A DNA stretch of 64,000 bases from JAFALK01 sp042701975 (lineage in GTDB: Bacteria; Pseudomonadota; Gammaproteobacteria; Burkholderiales; Burkholderiaceae_C). Shown here in pieces: positions 9,058-19,440 of this stretch. The notes under the pieces are model-generated. The model worked only from the letters and a program-made list of their open reading frames with translations, searched no databases and was not told the DNA's origin. The stretch covers positions 1,178,001-1,242,000 of the forward strand of contig CP170561.1 in NCBI GenBank assembly GCA_042701975.1, read 5' to 3'. Both the position numbers and the translations under genes were made by a program. Positions within the stretch are counted from its first letter, which is position 1, and each line of letters opens with the position of its first letter.

Positions 9058-9102
9058 GATGCCGCGCGAGTATAGGAAGCGAGCGCTTCGCGCAGCGAAC
9101 AC

Positions 9103-11148
9103 TCAGCCCGTCGTGGGCCCCTGAACAACGCCCAGCTCGACCTTGCCGCTGGAGCATGCCGCGTCGAAATCCTTCTCGATGCGGCCGAGCTCCTCGTTCG
9201 ACTTGGCGTGCACGGCCTGGATGCCGATGGCGCAGTTGCGCCCGCGCGCCTTGGCCGTGTACAGGGCCATGTCCACCCAGTTGACGGCGCGCTCCCAGTG
9301 CAGGCGCAGCTTGTCCGTCTGCGCCGCGTCGAAGAAGGGGAAGTGGGCGAAGCCGATCGAGGCCGTGATGCGCAGCGCGCCGTCGGGCGTGGCGATCGGC
9401 GTGTGGCCCACGCTCTCCAGCACGCGCGCGGCCAGGGCCTGCACCTGCTCGTGCGTGGCCACGGGTGCGAAGACGATGAACTCCTCGCCGCCCCAGCGCA
9501 CCACCAGGTCGCCGGTGCGCACGGCGCCGGAGAGGCGCCGCGCCACTTCGCAGATCACTGCGTCGCCCGCGGCATGGCCGTGCTCGTCGTTGACGTGCTT
9601 GAAGTGGTCGATGTCCACCATCAGCAGGGCGCCGGTGAAGCCCTCGGGGCGTTCGGCGGCGTGGGTCTGCATGACCTCGAAGAAGTGGCGGCGGTTGGCC
9701 AGGTCGGTCAGCGGATCGCGCTCGCTCTGCGAGCGCAGCAGTGCTTCGCGGGCCTTGAGCGCCTTGTTGGCCGCGCGCGCCTTGCGCAGCATGGCCAGGC
9801 CCAGCACGGAGGCCAGCGCCAGCAGCACAGCCAGGGCGACGCCGATCTCGCCGAGCAGGCGCTGGTTGGAGATCTGGCGGACCTTGAGCGACTGGTCGCG
9901 CTGCAGCAAGTCGAGGTCGCGCTGGCGCGCCGCGGCATTGGTCTTGACCTGCAGTTCAGCCAGCAGCGCCGCGCGGTTGCGCGCGTTGGTCTCGGCCGTG
10001 ATGCTGCGCTCTTCGTGGAAGAGGGCGATGGCCTCGCGCGGCTGGCCGGCTTCGGTCCAGGCGTCGTCGAGTTCGCGCAGCTCCTGCACGCGCTTGGTGT
10101 CCTGTGCGCCGAAACGCAGCTCGTCGGCGCGGGCCATCTCTTTGCGCGCGGCGGCGAACTGCTTGAGCCGGATCAGCGCCACGGCCATGTTGTGGTGGAC
10201 CGTGCGTTCACGCACCTGGTCGTGCAGGCGCTGCGTGATGCTCAGCGCCTCGGTCAGCAGCGTCACCGCACGCTCGGGCTGGCGCTCGTGCATGTAGTAG
10301 TCGGCCAGGTTGATGTTGGCGCGCGTGAGCTGGCCGGGTACGCCGGACTGGCGCGCCAGCGCCTGGCTGTCCTGCAAGGCGCGCAGCTGGGCGGGCTTGT
10401 CGCCGAGCGCGCTGGCCAGCATGGCCTCGCCGGTCTTGGCCTGGGCCAGCAGCATGGCGTCTTCGCCGGCCTCGCGGCGCATGCGGCGCACCCATTCGTT
10501 GCCTTCGGCCGCGCGGTCGCTCGCCAGGTCGACCTTGAGCATCTCGAGCAGCGCCTCCACCGCGTCGGCGGGACGCTCGGCGATCTCGGCCAGCGCCAAA
10601 TGACGCTTGGCAAGTTCCGCAGCGCGCGGGATCGCGCCGCTGGCGAACTGCTCGGCATGCAGCACGGCCAGGTCGATCAGCGCGCTGGACAGGTCGCAGC
10701 GCTGCGGCAGGTTCTTCTGCGATGCGGCGTCAGTCGCATCGAACCGGCAGTCGGCATCGATCAGCTCCAGGCTCTTGCGCGCGTGCACCGCGGCCTCGGC
10801 CAGACGCGACTGGCGCTGGGCCGCGAGGGCACGCAGTGCAAAGGCCGCCGCCTGCTGGCTCGCGTTGGCGGCCAGCTGGTCCGTCAGGGCCGCAGCCTGC
10901 GCGGTGTCGCCCGCCTCGATGGCGATGCGCACGGCGGTGAAGCTGGCGCGCGGCATCAGCGCTTGCGGCAGCTGCTGCTGTTCGAGTTCCTTCTGCGCGC
11001 CGTCCGGATCGCGCAGGGCCTGGCGGGCGATCTCGTCCAGGCGCTTTTCCAGCGCCGGATCGAAGCCGCCAGCCGCCTGGGCCGTGCCGGCCAGCGCTGC
11101 CGCCGCCAGCGCCACAGCGAATGCCAAACGTTTGGCTGCGGCGTTCAT
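9103..11148 (-). CDS. TPR-containing membrane diguanylate cyclase (GGDEF)
   Basis: A 681-residue protein: signal peptide or anchor at the N-terminus (cleavage near AQAAGG), a long helical region of TPR-like repeats (about 40-370), one transmembrane helix (IGVALAVLLALASVLGLAML, about 420-440), and a C-terminal GGDEF domain. The catalytic motif is GGEEF, preceded by RTGD exactly five residues upstream, the RxxD inhibitory I-site, so both cyclic-di-GMP synthesis and product inhibition look intact. The periplasmic TPR region probably senses a protein or peptide partner. It overlaps the upstream paralogue by four bases (ATGA). A longer open frame to 12405 runs across that paralogue and is spurious. 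Confidence 0.93.
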   Translation of the reverse strand: MNAAAKRLAFAVALAAAALAGTAQAAGGFDPALEKRLDEIARQALRDPDGAQKELEQQQLPQALMPRASFTAVRIAIEAGDTAQAAALTDQLAANASQQAAAFALRALAAQRQSRLAEAAVHARKSLELIDADCRFDATDAASQKNLPQRCDLSSALIDLAVLHAEQFASGAIPRAAELAKRHLALAEIAERPADAVEALLEMLKVDLASDRAAEGNEWVRRMRREAGEDAMLLAQAKTGEAMLASALGDKPAQLRALQDSQALARQSGVPGQLTRANINLADYYMHERQPERAVTLLTEALSITQRLHDQVRERTVHHNMAVALIRLKQFAAARKEMARADELRFGAQDTKRVQELRELDDAWTEAGQPREAIALFHEERSITAETNARNRAALLAELQVKTNAAARQRDLDLLQRDQSLKVRQISNQRLLGEIGVALAVLLALASVLGLAMLRKARAANKALKAREALLRSQSERDPLTDLANRRHFFEVMQTHAAERPEGFTGALLMVDIDHFKHVNDEHGHAAGDAVICEVARRLSGAVRTGDLVVRWGGEEFIVFAPVATHEQVQALAARVLESVGHTPIATPDGALRITASIGFAHFPFFDAAQTDKLRLHWERAVNWVDMALYTAKARGRNCAIGIQAVHAKSNEELGRIEKDFDAACSSGKVELGVVQGPTTG

Positions 11149-13343
11149 GACTGAGCCTCCGGGCCGCTGTTGGCGCGGTCCTGCACCGGCCCCTGCAGGG
11201 CGATCAGGCGCACCTGGCCGGCCTGCCAGGCGGCTTCCATGCGCGGGGCGATGGCGGCCAGCTGCTCCTCGTCCTGCGCATCGATGCGGGCGATGCCGTA
11301 GGCCTTGTTGCGGCCGTGCGCCTTGGCGATGTACATGACGGTGTCCACGAGGTCGATGGCGCGCTCCCAGGGCAGCGACAGGCCATGCGGCTCGATGGGG
11401 AAGCCGGCGAAGCCGACGGAGGCGGTGACGTGCACGAGCTGGTCTTCGTGCTTCACGGGTTCGCTGCCGATCAGGTCCAGCAGGCGCTGGGCCAGGGCCT
11501 GGGCCGAACCAGGATCGAGGGCGCGCGAATCGACGAAGGGTCGCGCGATGTTGCTGTCGTCCGGCGTGGACTCGACTTCCTGGAGCCGGTCGCCCTTGAC
11601 GACGATGAGGAACTCCTCGCCGCCCCAGCGCACGACGAGGTCGTCCTCGCGCAGCGCCGCGCTCAGGCGGCGCGCCACTTCGATCAGCACACTGTCGCCC
11701 ACGGCGTGGCCGTGCTGGTCGTTGATGCGCTTGAAGTGGTCGATGTCGATCAGGTAGACGGCGCCCGAGAGGCGGCCGCCTCCAGCGCCATCCACTTCGC
11801 CGGACAGCGCCTTGATGGCGGCCTGGAAGTAGCGGCGGTTGGCCAGGCCGGTGAGCGGGTCGCGCTCGCTCTGCACCTTGAGCTTGGCGTTGGTGGCGGC
11901 CAGGGCGTTGTTGGTCTTGCGCACGCGCTGGTAGGCCAGCACGAGCAGGGCACCGCCCAGCACGGCGCAAGCGGCCAGCGAAGCCCACAGGCCCAGCTCC
12001 AGGTTGTGGGCGCGGATCTGTTCGGACTTGATGCTGTTGTCGCGGTTGAGCAGCTCGATCTCGGCGGCGCGGCGCTGGGCGTCGAAATGCTCTTGCGCCT
12101 CGATCAGCGCCTTGCGCGTGTCGTCGCGCAGCAGGCTGTCGAGCACGCGGCGGTGCTCGTGATAGGCATCGATGGCGCCGGCGAAGTCGCCCGCACGTTC
12201 CAGGTACTGCCCGAGTTCTTGCCAGTCGGCGGCGGCGTAGCTGGCCGAGCCGTTCTGCTCGTCCATGGTGATGGCCACGCGCACGTCCTCGCGGCCTTCG
12301 GCCACGCGGCCCAGGGCGATCTTGGCCAGTCCGGCGTTGTGGCGCAGGCTGATCTCGGCCGAGAGGCGGCGCGCCTTGCGGGCCAGGGGCAGGGCCTGCT
12401 CGCACAGCTTGAGCGCCTCGGCGTACTGGCCGCGCTTGAGCCGCTCGTCGGCCAGGTTGCCCATCAGCAGCGCGCGCTGCTGGTCATCGCCGGCCTGTTC
12501 GGCGTAGCGCAGGGCTTCCAGCAGCGTGTTGCGCAGGAAGTCCGGCGGCATGTCCTTCTCTTCGCCGTAGACCACCGCGCGCATGTTCAGCACGGACGAC
12601 ATCAGCACCGGGTCCGGGTCCTTGCCGGCCTCCTCGGCGGCGTCGGCCAGCTCCTTCCTGGACTGCGCGAGCTGATCGGCACGGTAGTAGGTCAGCGCCA
12701 GGTCCGAGTGGGCCCAGGCAATGCGCCAGGGTGCGCCGACCTTGCTGGCCAGCAGCAGCTCGGCCTGGGCGGCGCGCAGGGCATCGTCGATCTGGCCGGA
12801 TTCGCTGAGCACCAGCACACGCATCGAGTACAGGCGCAGCTGCTGGCGCTGCGACGCATGCGACAGCACTTCCGGCGTGACCGCCATCAGCTGCGCAGCG
12901 CCTTCGCGCAGGTCGCCCTGCGCGAGCAAGAAGCGGCCCTGGGCGGCGGCCAGCCCGACCAAAAGGTCAGCGCGACTGGCCGGATCGGTCCAAGCCTTCA
13001 GTTCGCCTTCAAGATCGGTGAGACCTTGGCGCGAACGACCGAAGGCCAGCGTCATGGCGCGCAGCGACAAGATCTCGGCCCGCTCGGCCGTGCCTGGCGT
13101 GGCGTGGGCGAGCAGCGCTTGGAGCTTGGCGGCGTAGTCTTCGGGACGGCTGCGGGCCACGCGTTCGATGGCTTCCAGCGTGGCCCAGATCTCGCCGCTC
13201 TGGGCGCCCGACGCTGCGGCGGCCTTGGCCATGCTCACGGGCGCTTCGGGCGCGGGGCAACCCACCAGGCACAGGCTCGCGCAGAACAGCAATGCTGCCC
13301 ATGCGGTACGGCGCTGAGAGACGATGCTTGCCACGCTGTCCAC
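11145..13343 (-). CDS. Lipoprotein-like TPR diguanylate cyclase (GGDEF)
   Basis: A 732-residue paralogue of the downstream gene. The N-terminus has a lipoprotein-type signal ending LVGC, then TPR-like repeats (about 60-430), a transmembrane helix (LWASLAACAVLGGALLVLAY) and a GGDEF domain with GGEEF and an RxxD I-site (REDD) five residues before it. The GGDEF domain holds an insertion of about 30 residues after the second beta-strand (around ESTPDDSNIARP). The start is set at GTG 13343; GTG 13334 is possible, and the frame extends to 13514 without protein-like character. The Shine-Dalgarno region lies inside a GC-rich hairpin. It is probably co-transcribed with the downstream GGDEF gene. Confidence 0.9.
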   Translation of the reverse strand: MDSVASIVSQRRTAWAALLFCASLCLVGCPAPEAPVSMAKAAAASGAQSGEIWATLEAIERVARSRPEDYAAKLQALLAHATPGTAERAEILSLRAMTLAFGRSRQGLTDLEGELKAWTDPASRADLLVGLAAAQGRFLLAQGDLREGAAQLMAVTPEVLSHASQRQQLRLYSMRVLVLSESGQIDDALRAAQAELLLASKVGAPWRIAWAHSDLALTYYRADQLAQSRKELADAAEEAGKDPDPVLMSSVLNMRAVVYGEEKDMPPDFLRNTLLEALRYAEQAGDDQQRALLMGNLADERLKRGQYAEALKLCEQALPLARKARRLSAEISLRHNAGLAKIALGRVAEGREDVRVAITMDEQNGSASYAAADWQELGQYLERAGDFAGAIDAYHEHRRVLDSLLRDDTRKALIEAQEHFDAQRRAAEIELLNRDNSIKSEQIRAHNLELGLWASLAACAVLGGALLVLAYQRVRKTNNALAATNAKLKVQSERDPLTGLANRRYFQAAIKALSGEVDGAGGGRLSGAVYLIDIDHFKRINDQHGHAVGDSVLIEVARRLSAALREDDLVVRWGGEEFLIVVKGDRLQEVESTPDDSNIARPFVDSRALDPGSAQALAQRLLDLIGSEPVKHEDQLVHVTASVGFAGFPIEPHGLSLPWERAIDLVDTVMYIAKAHGRNKAYGIARIDAQDEEQLAAIAPRMEAAWQAGQVRLIALQGPVQDRANSGPEAQS

Positions 13344-13377
13344 GGGGGTCCTGGACCCCCTCGAATAACCCGTTATT
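13344..13377. promoter_or_regulatory. Two adjacent inverted repeats at the GGDEF start
   Basis: Immediately before the GTG start is GGGGGTCC-T-GGACCCCC (13344-13360), and four bases further upstream AATAAC-CC-GTTATT (13364-13377). The first would fold in the mRNA and bury the purine-rich ribosome-binding segment; the second looks like a DNA-binding palindrome. A similar sequence, TAACTCGTTATT, occurs near 24922. Roles are inferred. Confidence 0.45.
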
Positions 13378-13464
13378 CCAACGGCAATTGCGGCCTGATC
13401 ACGGCCAAAAGCGGTGCACGGCACCACTCCTCCTAATCCGGGGCGCAGTGTATGCGCCGCAGGC

Positions 13465-15163
<1,699 letters not shown>

Positions 15164-15167
15164 CGCG

Positions 15168-16214
15168 TCACTCCAGTCCACGCAGCTTGGGGTCCAGCGC
15201 GTCGCGCAATGCATCGGTGAACAGCGCGAAGCCGGTCACGAAGATGGCCATCATCCCGGTCACGGCAGCGAGCTGCCACCAGTAGCCCAGGATCAGCTCG
15301 CTCTGGGCTTCCTGCAGCATCGTGCCCCAGGAGACCTGGTCCACGGCCACACCCAGGCCCAGGTAGGACAGGATCACCTCGTACTTGATGAAGCTCACCA
15401 CGTGCAGCGAGAGCTGCACCAGGGCCACGTGCGAGACGTTGGGCAGGATGTGCTTGAACATGCGCGAGTAGCGCGAGGCGCCGATGGCCTCGGCCGAGCG
15501 CACGTATTCGCGCACCGAGTGCTTCATGAACTCCGCGCGGATCAGGCGGTAGATGCCGGTCCAGCCGGTCAGCGCCAGGATCATCGCCACCGGCACGATG
15601 CCGCGGCCGAGCACCGCCGCGAAGGCGAAGATCAGCAAGATGTCCGGCATGGCCGTGAAGACGTTGTAGAGCCACTCGAGGAAGTCGCCCACCTTGCCGC
15701 CGAAAAAGCCCGAGATGGCGCCCAGCACGGTGCCGATCAGCGTGGCCACCAGCGCGGCCAGCAGGCCCACAACGATGGACACCTGCGAGCCCTTGAGCAC
15801 CTTGGCCAGCACGTCGCGACCGAGGCGATCACCGCCGAGTGGGCGCGTCTCTTCTCGCGGATGCTCGGCCGTGGCGTAGGTCTTGGCGCGCTCGGCCCAT
15901 TCCTTGTACTTGGGCGCCAGCGGGTCGATGTCGGAGATGTCCACGTTCGGCCCCTTGGCGGCGGCCACCGTGCCCATGTCCTCGGCCGGCGCCGGGCCCA
16001 TGAAGGTCGGCGGCGCGTTGGGCACGGCCACTTCCTGCTGCCAGCCCGAGGCGATCACGCCGGTCAGCGTGGCGATCACCAGCGCCAGGCACAGGATCAC
16101 GACGTACATCGCGCCCATGCCGACCTTGTCGGTCTTGAGGCGGCGCCAGGACGCAGCCCAGACGCCTTCGCTCTTGCGTTGCTGCGCTTGTTGTTGCATC
16201 ACGGCCGCGCTCAT
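15168..16214 (-). CDS. ABC importer permease, OppC/DppC/YejE type
   Basis: A 348-residue inner-membrane permease of a peptide/solute ABC importer. It has an N-terminal transmembrane helix, a roughly 90-residue periplasmic loop, and then the standard five-helix BPD core with the EAA-loop region (RSAEAIGASRYSRMFKHILPN) that contacts the ATPase. The segment GGDRLGRDVLAKVL before the second helix is characteristic of OppC-family permeases. ATG 16214 overlaps the stop of the upstream permease gene (ATGA), and the ATPase gene follows after four bases, so the three form a tight operon. The longer frame up to 17123 overlaps the upstream permease and is not real. Confidence 0.93.
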   Translation of the reverse strand: MSAAVMQQQAQQRKSEGVWAASWRRLKTDKVGMGAMYVVILCLALVIATLTGVIASGWQQEVAVPNAPPTFMGPAPAEDMGTVAAAKGPNVDISDIDPLAPKYKEWAERAKTYATAEHPREETRPLGGDRLGRDVLAKVLKGSQVSIVVGLLAALVATLIGTVLGAISGFFGGKVGDFLEWLYNVFTAMPDILLIFAFAAVLGRGIVPVAMILALTGWTGIYRLIRAEFMKHSVREYVRSAEAIGASRYSRMFKHILPNVSHVALVQLSLHVVSFIKYEVILSYLGLGVAVDQVSWGTMLQEAQSELILGYWWQLAAVTGMMAIFVTGFALFTDALRDALDPKLRGLE

Positions 16215-17149
16215 TTGAGGACCACCCGGGGATCGACGACCTTGTAGAGGATGTCGGTCAAGAGGTTGATGACCATGGTGATGACGGCGATGTAGATGGC
16301 GAAGGCCTGGATGACGGGATAGTCGCTGCGGTTCACGGCCAGCAAGATCTCGCGGCCCAGGCCCGGGATGGAGAAGAACACCTCCAGCAAGAACGAGCCC
16401 ACCATCACGCCGGCCAGCGAGACCGAGAGGTTGGTCAGGATCGGGATCATGGCGTTGCGCATCACGTGCTTGAACAAGATGACGCGGTCCGACAGGCCCT
16501 TGGCGCGCGCGGTGCGCACGTAGTCGTGGCCGATCTCGTCGAGGAAGAAGGTGCGGTACAGCCGCGTGTACGGCGCCAGCGCCACCACCACCTGCACGAA
16601 GATCGGCAGCAGCGAGTAGGTGGTGAGGTTGGTCCACAGGCTGTTGCTCCAGCCCTGCACCGGGAACCAACCCAGCCGGAAGGCGAAGTAGTACTGGAAC
16701 ACGATCACGTAGACCAGCAGCGAGACCGACACCATCAGCGTGGCGCCGATCATCACCGCGCGATCGGTGAAGCTGCCGCGCAGGTACGCCACCAGCAGCG
16801 CGAACGGGATCGCCAGCACGGTCTGCAGCAGCAGGATGGGCAGCATCACCGTCAGCGTGGCCGGCATGCGCGTGGCGAAGAGGTTGGCGATGGACTCGTG
16901 CGTGGCCCAGCTCGAGCCCCAGTCGAAGGTGACGATCTGCTTGAGGAAGATGCCCAGCTGCACGTAGGTCGGCTGGTTCAGGCCGAGCTGCTCGCGGATG
17001 GCTTCGATCTGGTCGGCGCTGGCGTTCTGGCCGGCCAGCACCACCGCCGGATCGGAGCCAAAGTACTTGAAGAGGAAGAACACCAGCAGCACGACACCCA
17101 GCAAGGTGGGGATCATTTGCCACAGGCGCCGGATGATGTAGGCCGCCAT
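16211..17149 (-). CDS. ABC importer permease, OppB/DppB/YejB type
   Basis: A 312-residue permease with the OppB family N-terminus (MAAYIIRRLWQMIPTLLGVV), a short extracytoplasmic segment containing QLGLNQPTYVQ, five further membrane helices, and the ATPase-contacting loop (VRTARAKGLSDRVILFKHVMRNA). It is the first gene of the minus-strand permease-permease-ATPase operon and diverges from the four solute-binding protein genes, with a 488-nt region between. Substrates of such systems are oligopeptides, dipeptides or related compounds; which one applies here is unknown. Confidence 0.94.
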   Translation of the reverse strand: MAAYIIRRLWQMIPTLLGVVLLVFFLFKYFGSDPAVVLAGQNASADQIEAIREQLGLNQPTYVQLGIFLKQIVTFDWGSSWATHESIANLFATRMPATLTVMLPILLLQTVLAIPFALLVAYLRGSFTDRAVMIGATLMVSVSLLVYVIVFQYYFAFRLGWFPVQGWSNSLWTNLTTYSLLPIFVQVVVALAPYTRLYRTFFLDEIGHDYVRTARAKGLSDRVILFKHVMRNAMIPILTNLSVSLAGVMVGSFLLEVFFSIPGLGREILLAVNRSDYPVIQAFAIYIAVITMVINLLTDILYKVVDPRVVLK

Positions 17150-17637
17150 CGCTATGCGCCTGACCTGGGGGTTAGGCGCTCATAAAAGGGAAGCCGCGAG
17201 TCTAAGGGTTCGCGTCTTCGGGTTCACCCGCATTTGCCCTCCCTCCGTCGGGCCCTTCGCCCTTGCGAAGCATCAGGAGCGCTGCGCAGCGTCCCCCACG
17301 CACGCGACAAGCGCCGAACAGCATCGGCGCATCGTCCTCCGTCCTCAATCCTTCCTCAACCCTGCCGACGGGGAAACCAAGATGTCCCAACCCGCCGTCC
17401 CCTTGTCCGAACGGCAAGCCCGCTGGGCCGCTCTCCAAGCCGAGCGATATGCCGAAGCAGAGCGGATCTCGCCTGGGGCCTGCGCGCTGGCTGCAGGCTT
17501 TCGAAGCCGTGCTGCGCAACCCGCAAGAGCGCCGCCGCGCGAGGCCTCCACACGCCCCTGGGGCGCCAGCGCAGAGGAGTCCCCAGAGCAGTCCCCTTCG
17601 ATGCCCGACAATCGCGGGCTTCAAAAGAGGATTGCCG
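17150..17637. other. Divergent region between importer operon and binding-protein genes
   Basis: This 488-nt stretch should hold the promoters for both directions; no clear consensus promoter stands out. A plus-strand frame starting at ATG 17382 (MSQPAVPLSERQARW...) stays open to 17711 and overlaps the first binding-protein gene. Its first 40 residues look protein-like, later ones do not, and the other frame continues plausibly (ARWLQAFEAVLRNPQER, from about 17486), so it may be a small frameshifted gene or chance. No function is assigned. Confidence 0.4.
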
Positions 17638-19440
17638 ATGCGCAAGCGTGCAGCCCGGGTCTTGGCCCTGGCTTTTTTTATCCTGGGCTGCCTGGGAGCG
17701 GGGGCGGCTGAACCCGTCAAGGTGCTGCGTTATGCGGCCCGCGCCGCCGAGACTGGATTCGACCCTGTGCAGGTCACGGACAAGTACTCGCGCGACCTCT
17801 GCGCCAACGTCTTCGACACGCCGCTGCGCTTTGACCTGATCGCGCGGCCGATGCGTCTGGCCACCGATGTGCTGCAAACGCTGCCTGAAGCCAACGCCGA
17901 CTTCACGCGCCACGTCTTTCGCATCAAGCCCGGCATCTACTTCGCGGACGATCCGGCCTTCAAGGGCGCCAAGCGCGAACTCGTCGCCGCCGACCTGGCC
18001 TACACCCTGCAGCGCCACTTCGACCCGCGCTGGAAGAGCGGCCATCTGTTCAAGCTCGAAGGCATGGACATCCTGGGCCTGAACGCCTATCGCAAGGAAC
18101 TGCTGGCCAGCAAGAAGCCCTTCGACTACGGCCGCACCTTGGATGGCCTGCACCTGATCGACCGCTACACGCTGGAGATCCGCACCGGCCACCCCGAGCC
18201 GCGCTTGCCCACCTACTTCGCCGATCCGATGATGGGCCTGGTGGCGCGCGAGGTGGTCGAGGCCTATGGCGAGCGCATCATGGAGCACCCGGTCGGCACG
18301 AACGCCTGGCGGCTGGCCGAGTGGCGGCGCTCCTCGCGCATCGTGTTCGAGAAGAACCCGAACTTCCGCGAGGCCTACTACGACGAGGAACCACCAGCCG
18401 ACGACCCCGTGCTGGCCGCGCAGGTGCGCGCGCTCCAGGGCCGGCGCCTGCCGATGGTCGACCGCGTGGAGGTGTCGGTCATCGAGGAGAACCAGCCGCG
18501 CTACCTCTCCTTCCTGCGCAAGGAGTTCGACCTGCTCGAGGAGCTGCCCAACGACTACGCGCCCCAGGCCCTGCCGCGCAACCACCTCGCGCCCAACCTG
18601 GCCAAGCAGGGCCTCCGCGCCGTGCGCTACTCGCGCTCGGACGTGACCTTCAGCTACTTCAACATGGAAGACCCGGTGGTGGGCGGCTACACGCCGGCCA
18701 GGGTGGCGCTGCGCCGCGCCATCGGCCTGGCGCTGGACGTGGACAAGCAGGTCCGCCTGCTGCGCCGCGGCCAGGCCGTGCCCGCACAAGGCCTGATCGC
18801 GCAGGGCCTGCTCGGCTACGACCCGGCGATCCGCACCGAGGCCTCCGTGCACGACCTCGCCCGCGCCAAGGCGCTGCTCGACCTCTACGGCTACGTGGAC
18901 CGCGACGGCGACGGCTGGCGCGAGCAGCCCGACGGCAGCCCGCTCAAGATCACCTACTACACGATGCCCGACGAGCAGTACCGCCAGCTGGCCGAGCTGT
19001 GGAGCAAGGCGATGGTGGCGCTGGGCGTTCGCATGGAATTCCGCTTCGCCAAATTCCCGGACAACCTCAAGTCCGCCAACGCCGGCAAGCTGCAGATGTG
19101 GAACCTGGCCTGGAGCGCCGACGTGCCCGATGCCGAGAACCTGCTGGCCCTGGCCTACAGCACCAGTTTCTCCAACAAGGCGCGCTTCAAGCTGCCGGCC
19201 TTCGACCAGCTGATCGATCGCATCCACCAACTGCCCGACGGCCCCGAACGCTCGGCCCTGATGCAGCAGGCGCAGTCCCTGGTCGTGGCCTACGCGCCGT
19301 ACAAGACCGAGGTGCACCGGCTCTTCACCGACCTCGTCCAACCATGGCTTTTGGGCTTTGCGCGCTCGAGCTACGTGCGGGACTATTGGGCCTATGTGGA
19401 CATCGACCCGGCCCTGAAGGCCAAGGCTGTCAAGAAATGA
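17638..19440 (+). CDS. ABC solute-binding protein, family 5 (copy 1)
   Basis: A 600-residue periplasmic binding protein of the peptide/nickel family 5 (DppA/OppA/YejA-like). It has a Sec signal peptide (MRKRAARVLALAFFIL..., cleavage near GAGA-AEP). Conserved landmarks shared with the next three genes are ETGFDPVQVTD, FRIKPGIYFADDPAF, HPVGTNAW, PMVDRVEVSVIEE and a GYVDRDGDGWRE loop near residue 420. It is the most divergent of the four and lacks the twin-arginine-like leader of the others. ATG 17638 has AAGAGG about eight bases upstream; an open extension to 17263 is not supported. Its stop overlaps copy 2 by four bases. Confidence 0.92.
   Translation: MRKRAARVLALAFFILGCLGAGAAEPVKVLRYAARAAETGFDPVQVTDKYSRDLCANVFDTPLRFDLIARPMRLATDVLQTLPEANADFTRHVFRIKPGIYFADDPAFKGAKRELVAADLAYTLQRHFDPRWKSGHLFKLEGMDILGLNAYRKELLASKKPFDYGRTLDGLHLIDRYTLEIRTGHPEPRLPTYFADPMMGLVAREVVEAYGERIMEHPVGTNAWRLAEWRRSSRIVFEKNPNFREAYYDEEPPADDPVLAAQVRALQGRRLPMVDRVEVSVIEENQPRYLSFLRKEFDLLEELPNDYAPQALPRNHLAPNLAKQGLRAVRYSRSDVTFSYFNMEDPVVGGYTPARVALRRAIGLALDVDKQVRLLRRGQAVPAQGLIAQGLLGYDPAIRTEASVHDLARAKALLDLYGYVDRDGDGWREQPDGSPLKITYYTMPDEQYRQLAELWSKAMVALGVRMEFRFAKFPDNLKSANAGKLQMWNLAWSADVPDAENLLALAYSTSFSNKARFKLPAFDQLIDRIHQLPDGPERSALMQQAQSLVVAYAPYKTEVHRLFTDLVQPWLLGFARSSYVRDYWAYVDIDPALKAKAVKK

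Noticed and set aside
11149..12405. Minus-strand frame extending the downstream GGDEF gene to a protein of about 1,100 residues
   Set aside because: It overlaps the coding part of the upstream GGDEF gene in another frame, and the extra residues are Arg/Pro/Gly-rich without domain features. The real start is the overlapping ATG at 11148.
16215..17123. Long open frame fusing a further 300 residues to the YejE-type permease
   Set aside because: It is the antiparallel-free shadow of the upstream permease gene on the same strand; the permease motifs begin at 16214 with an ATGA overlap.
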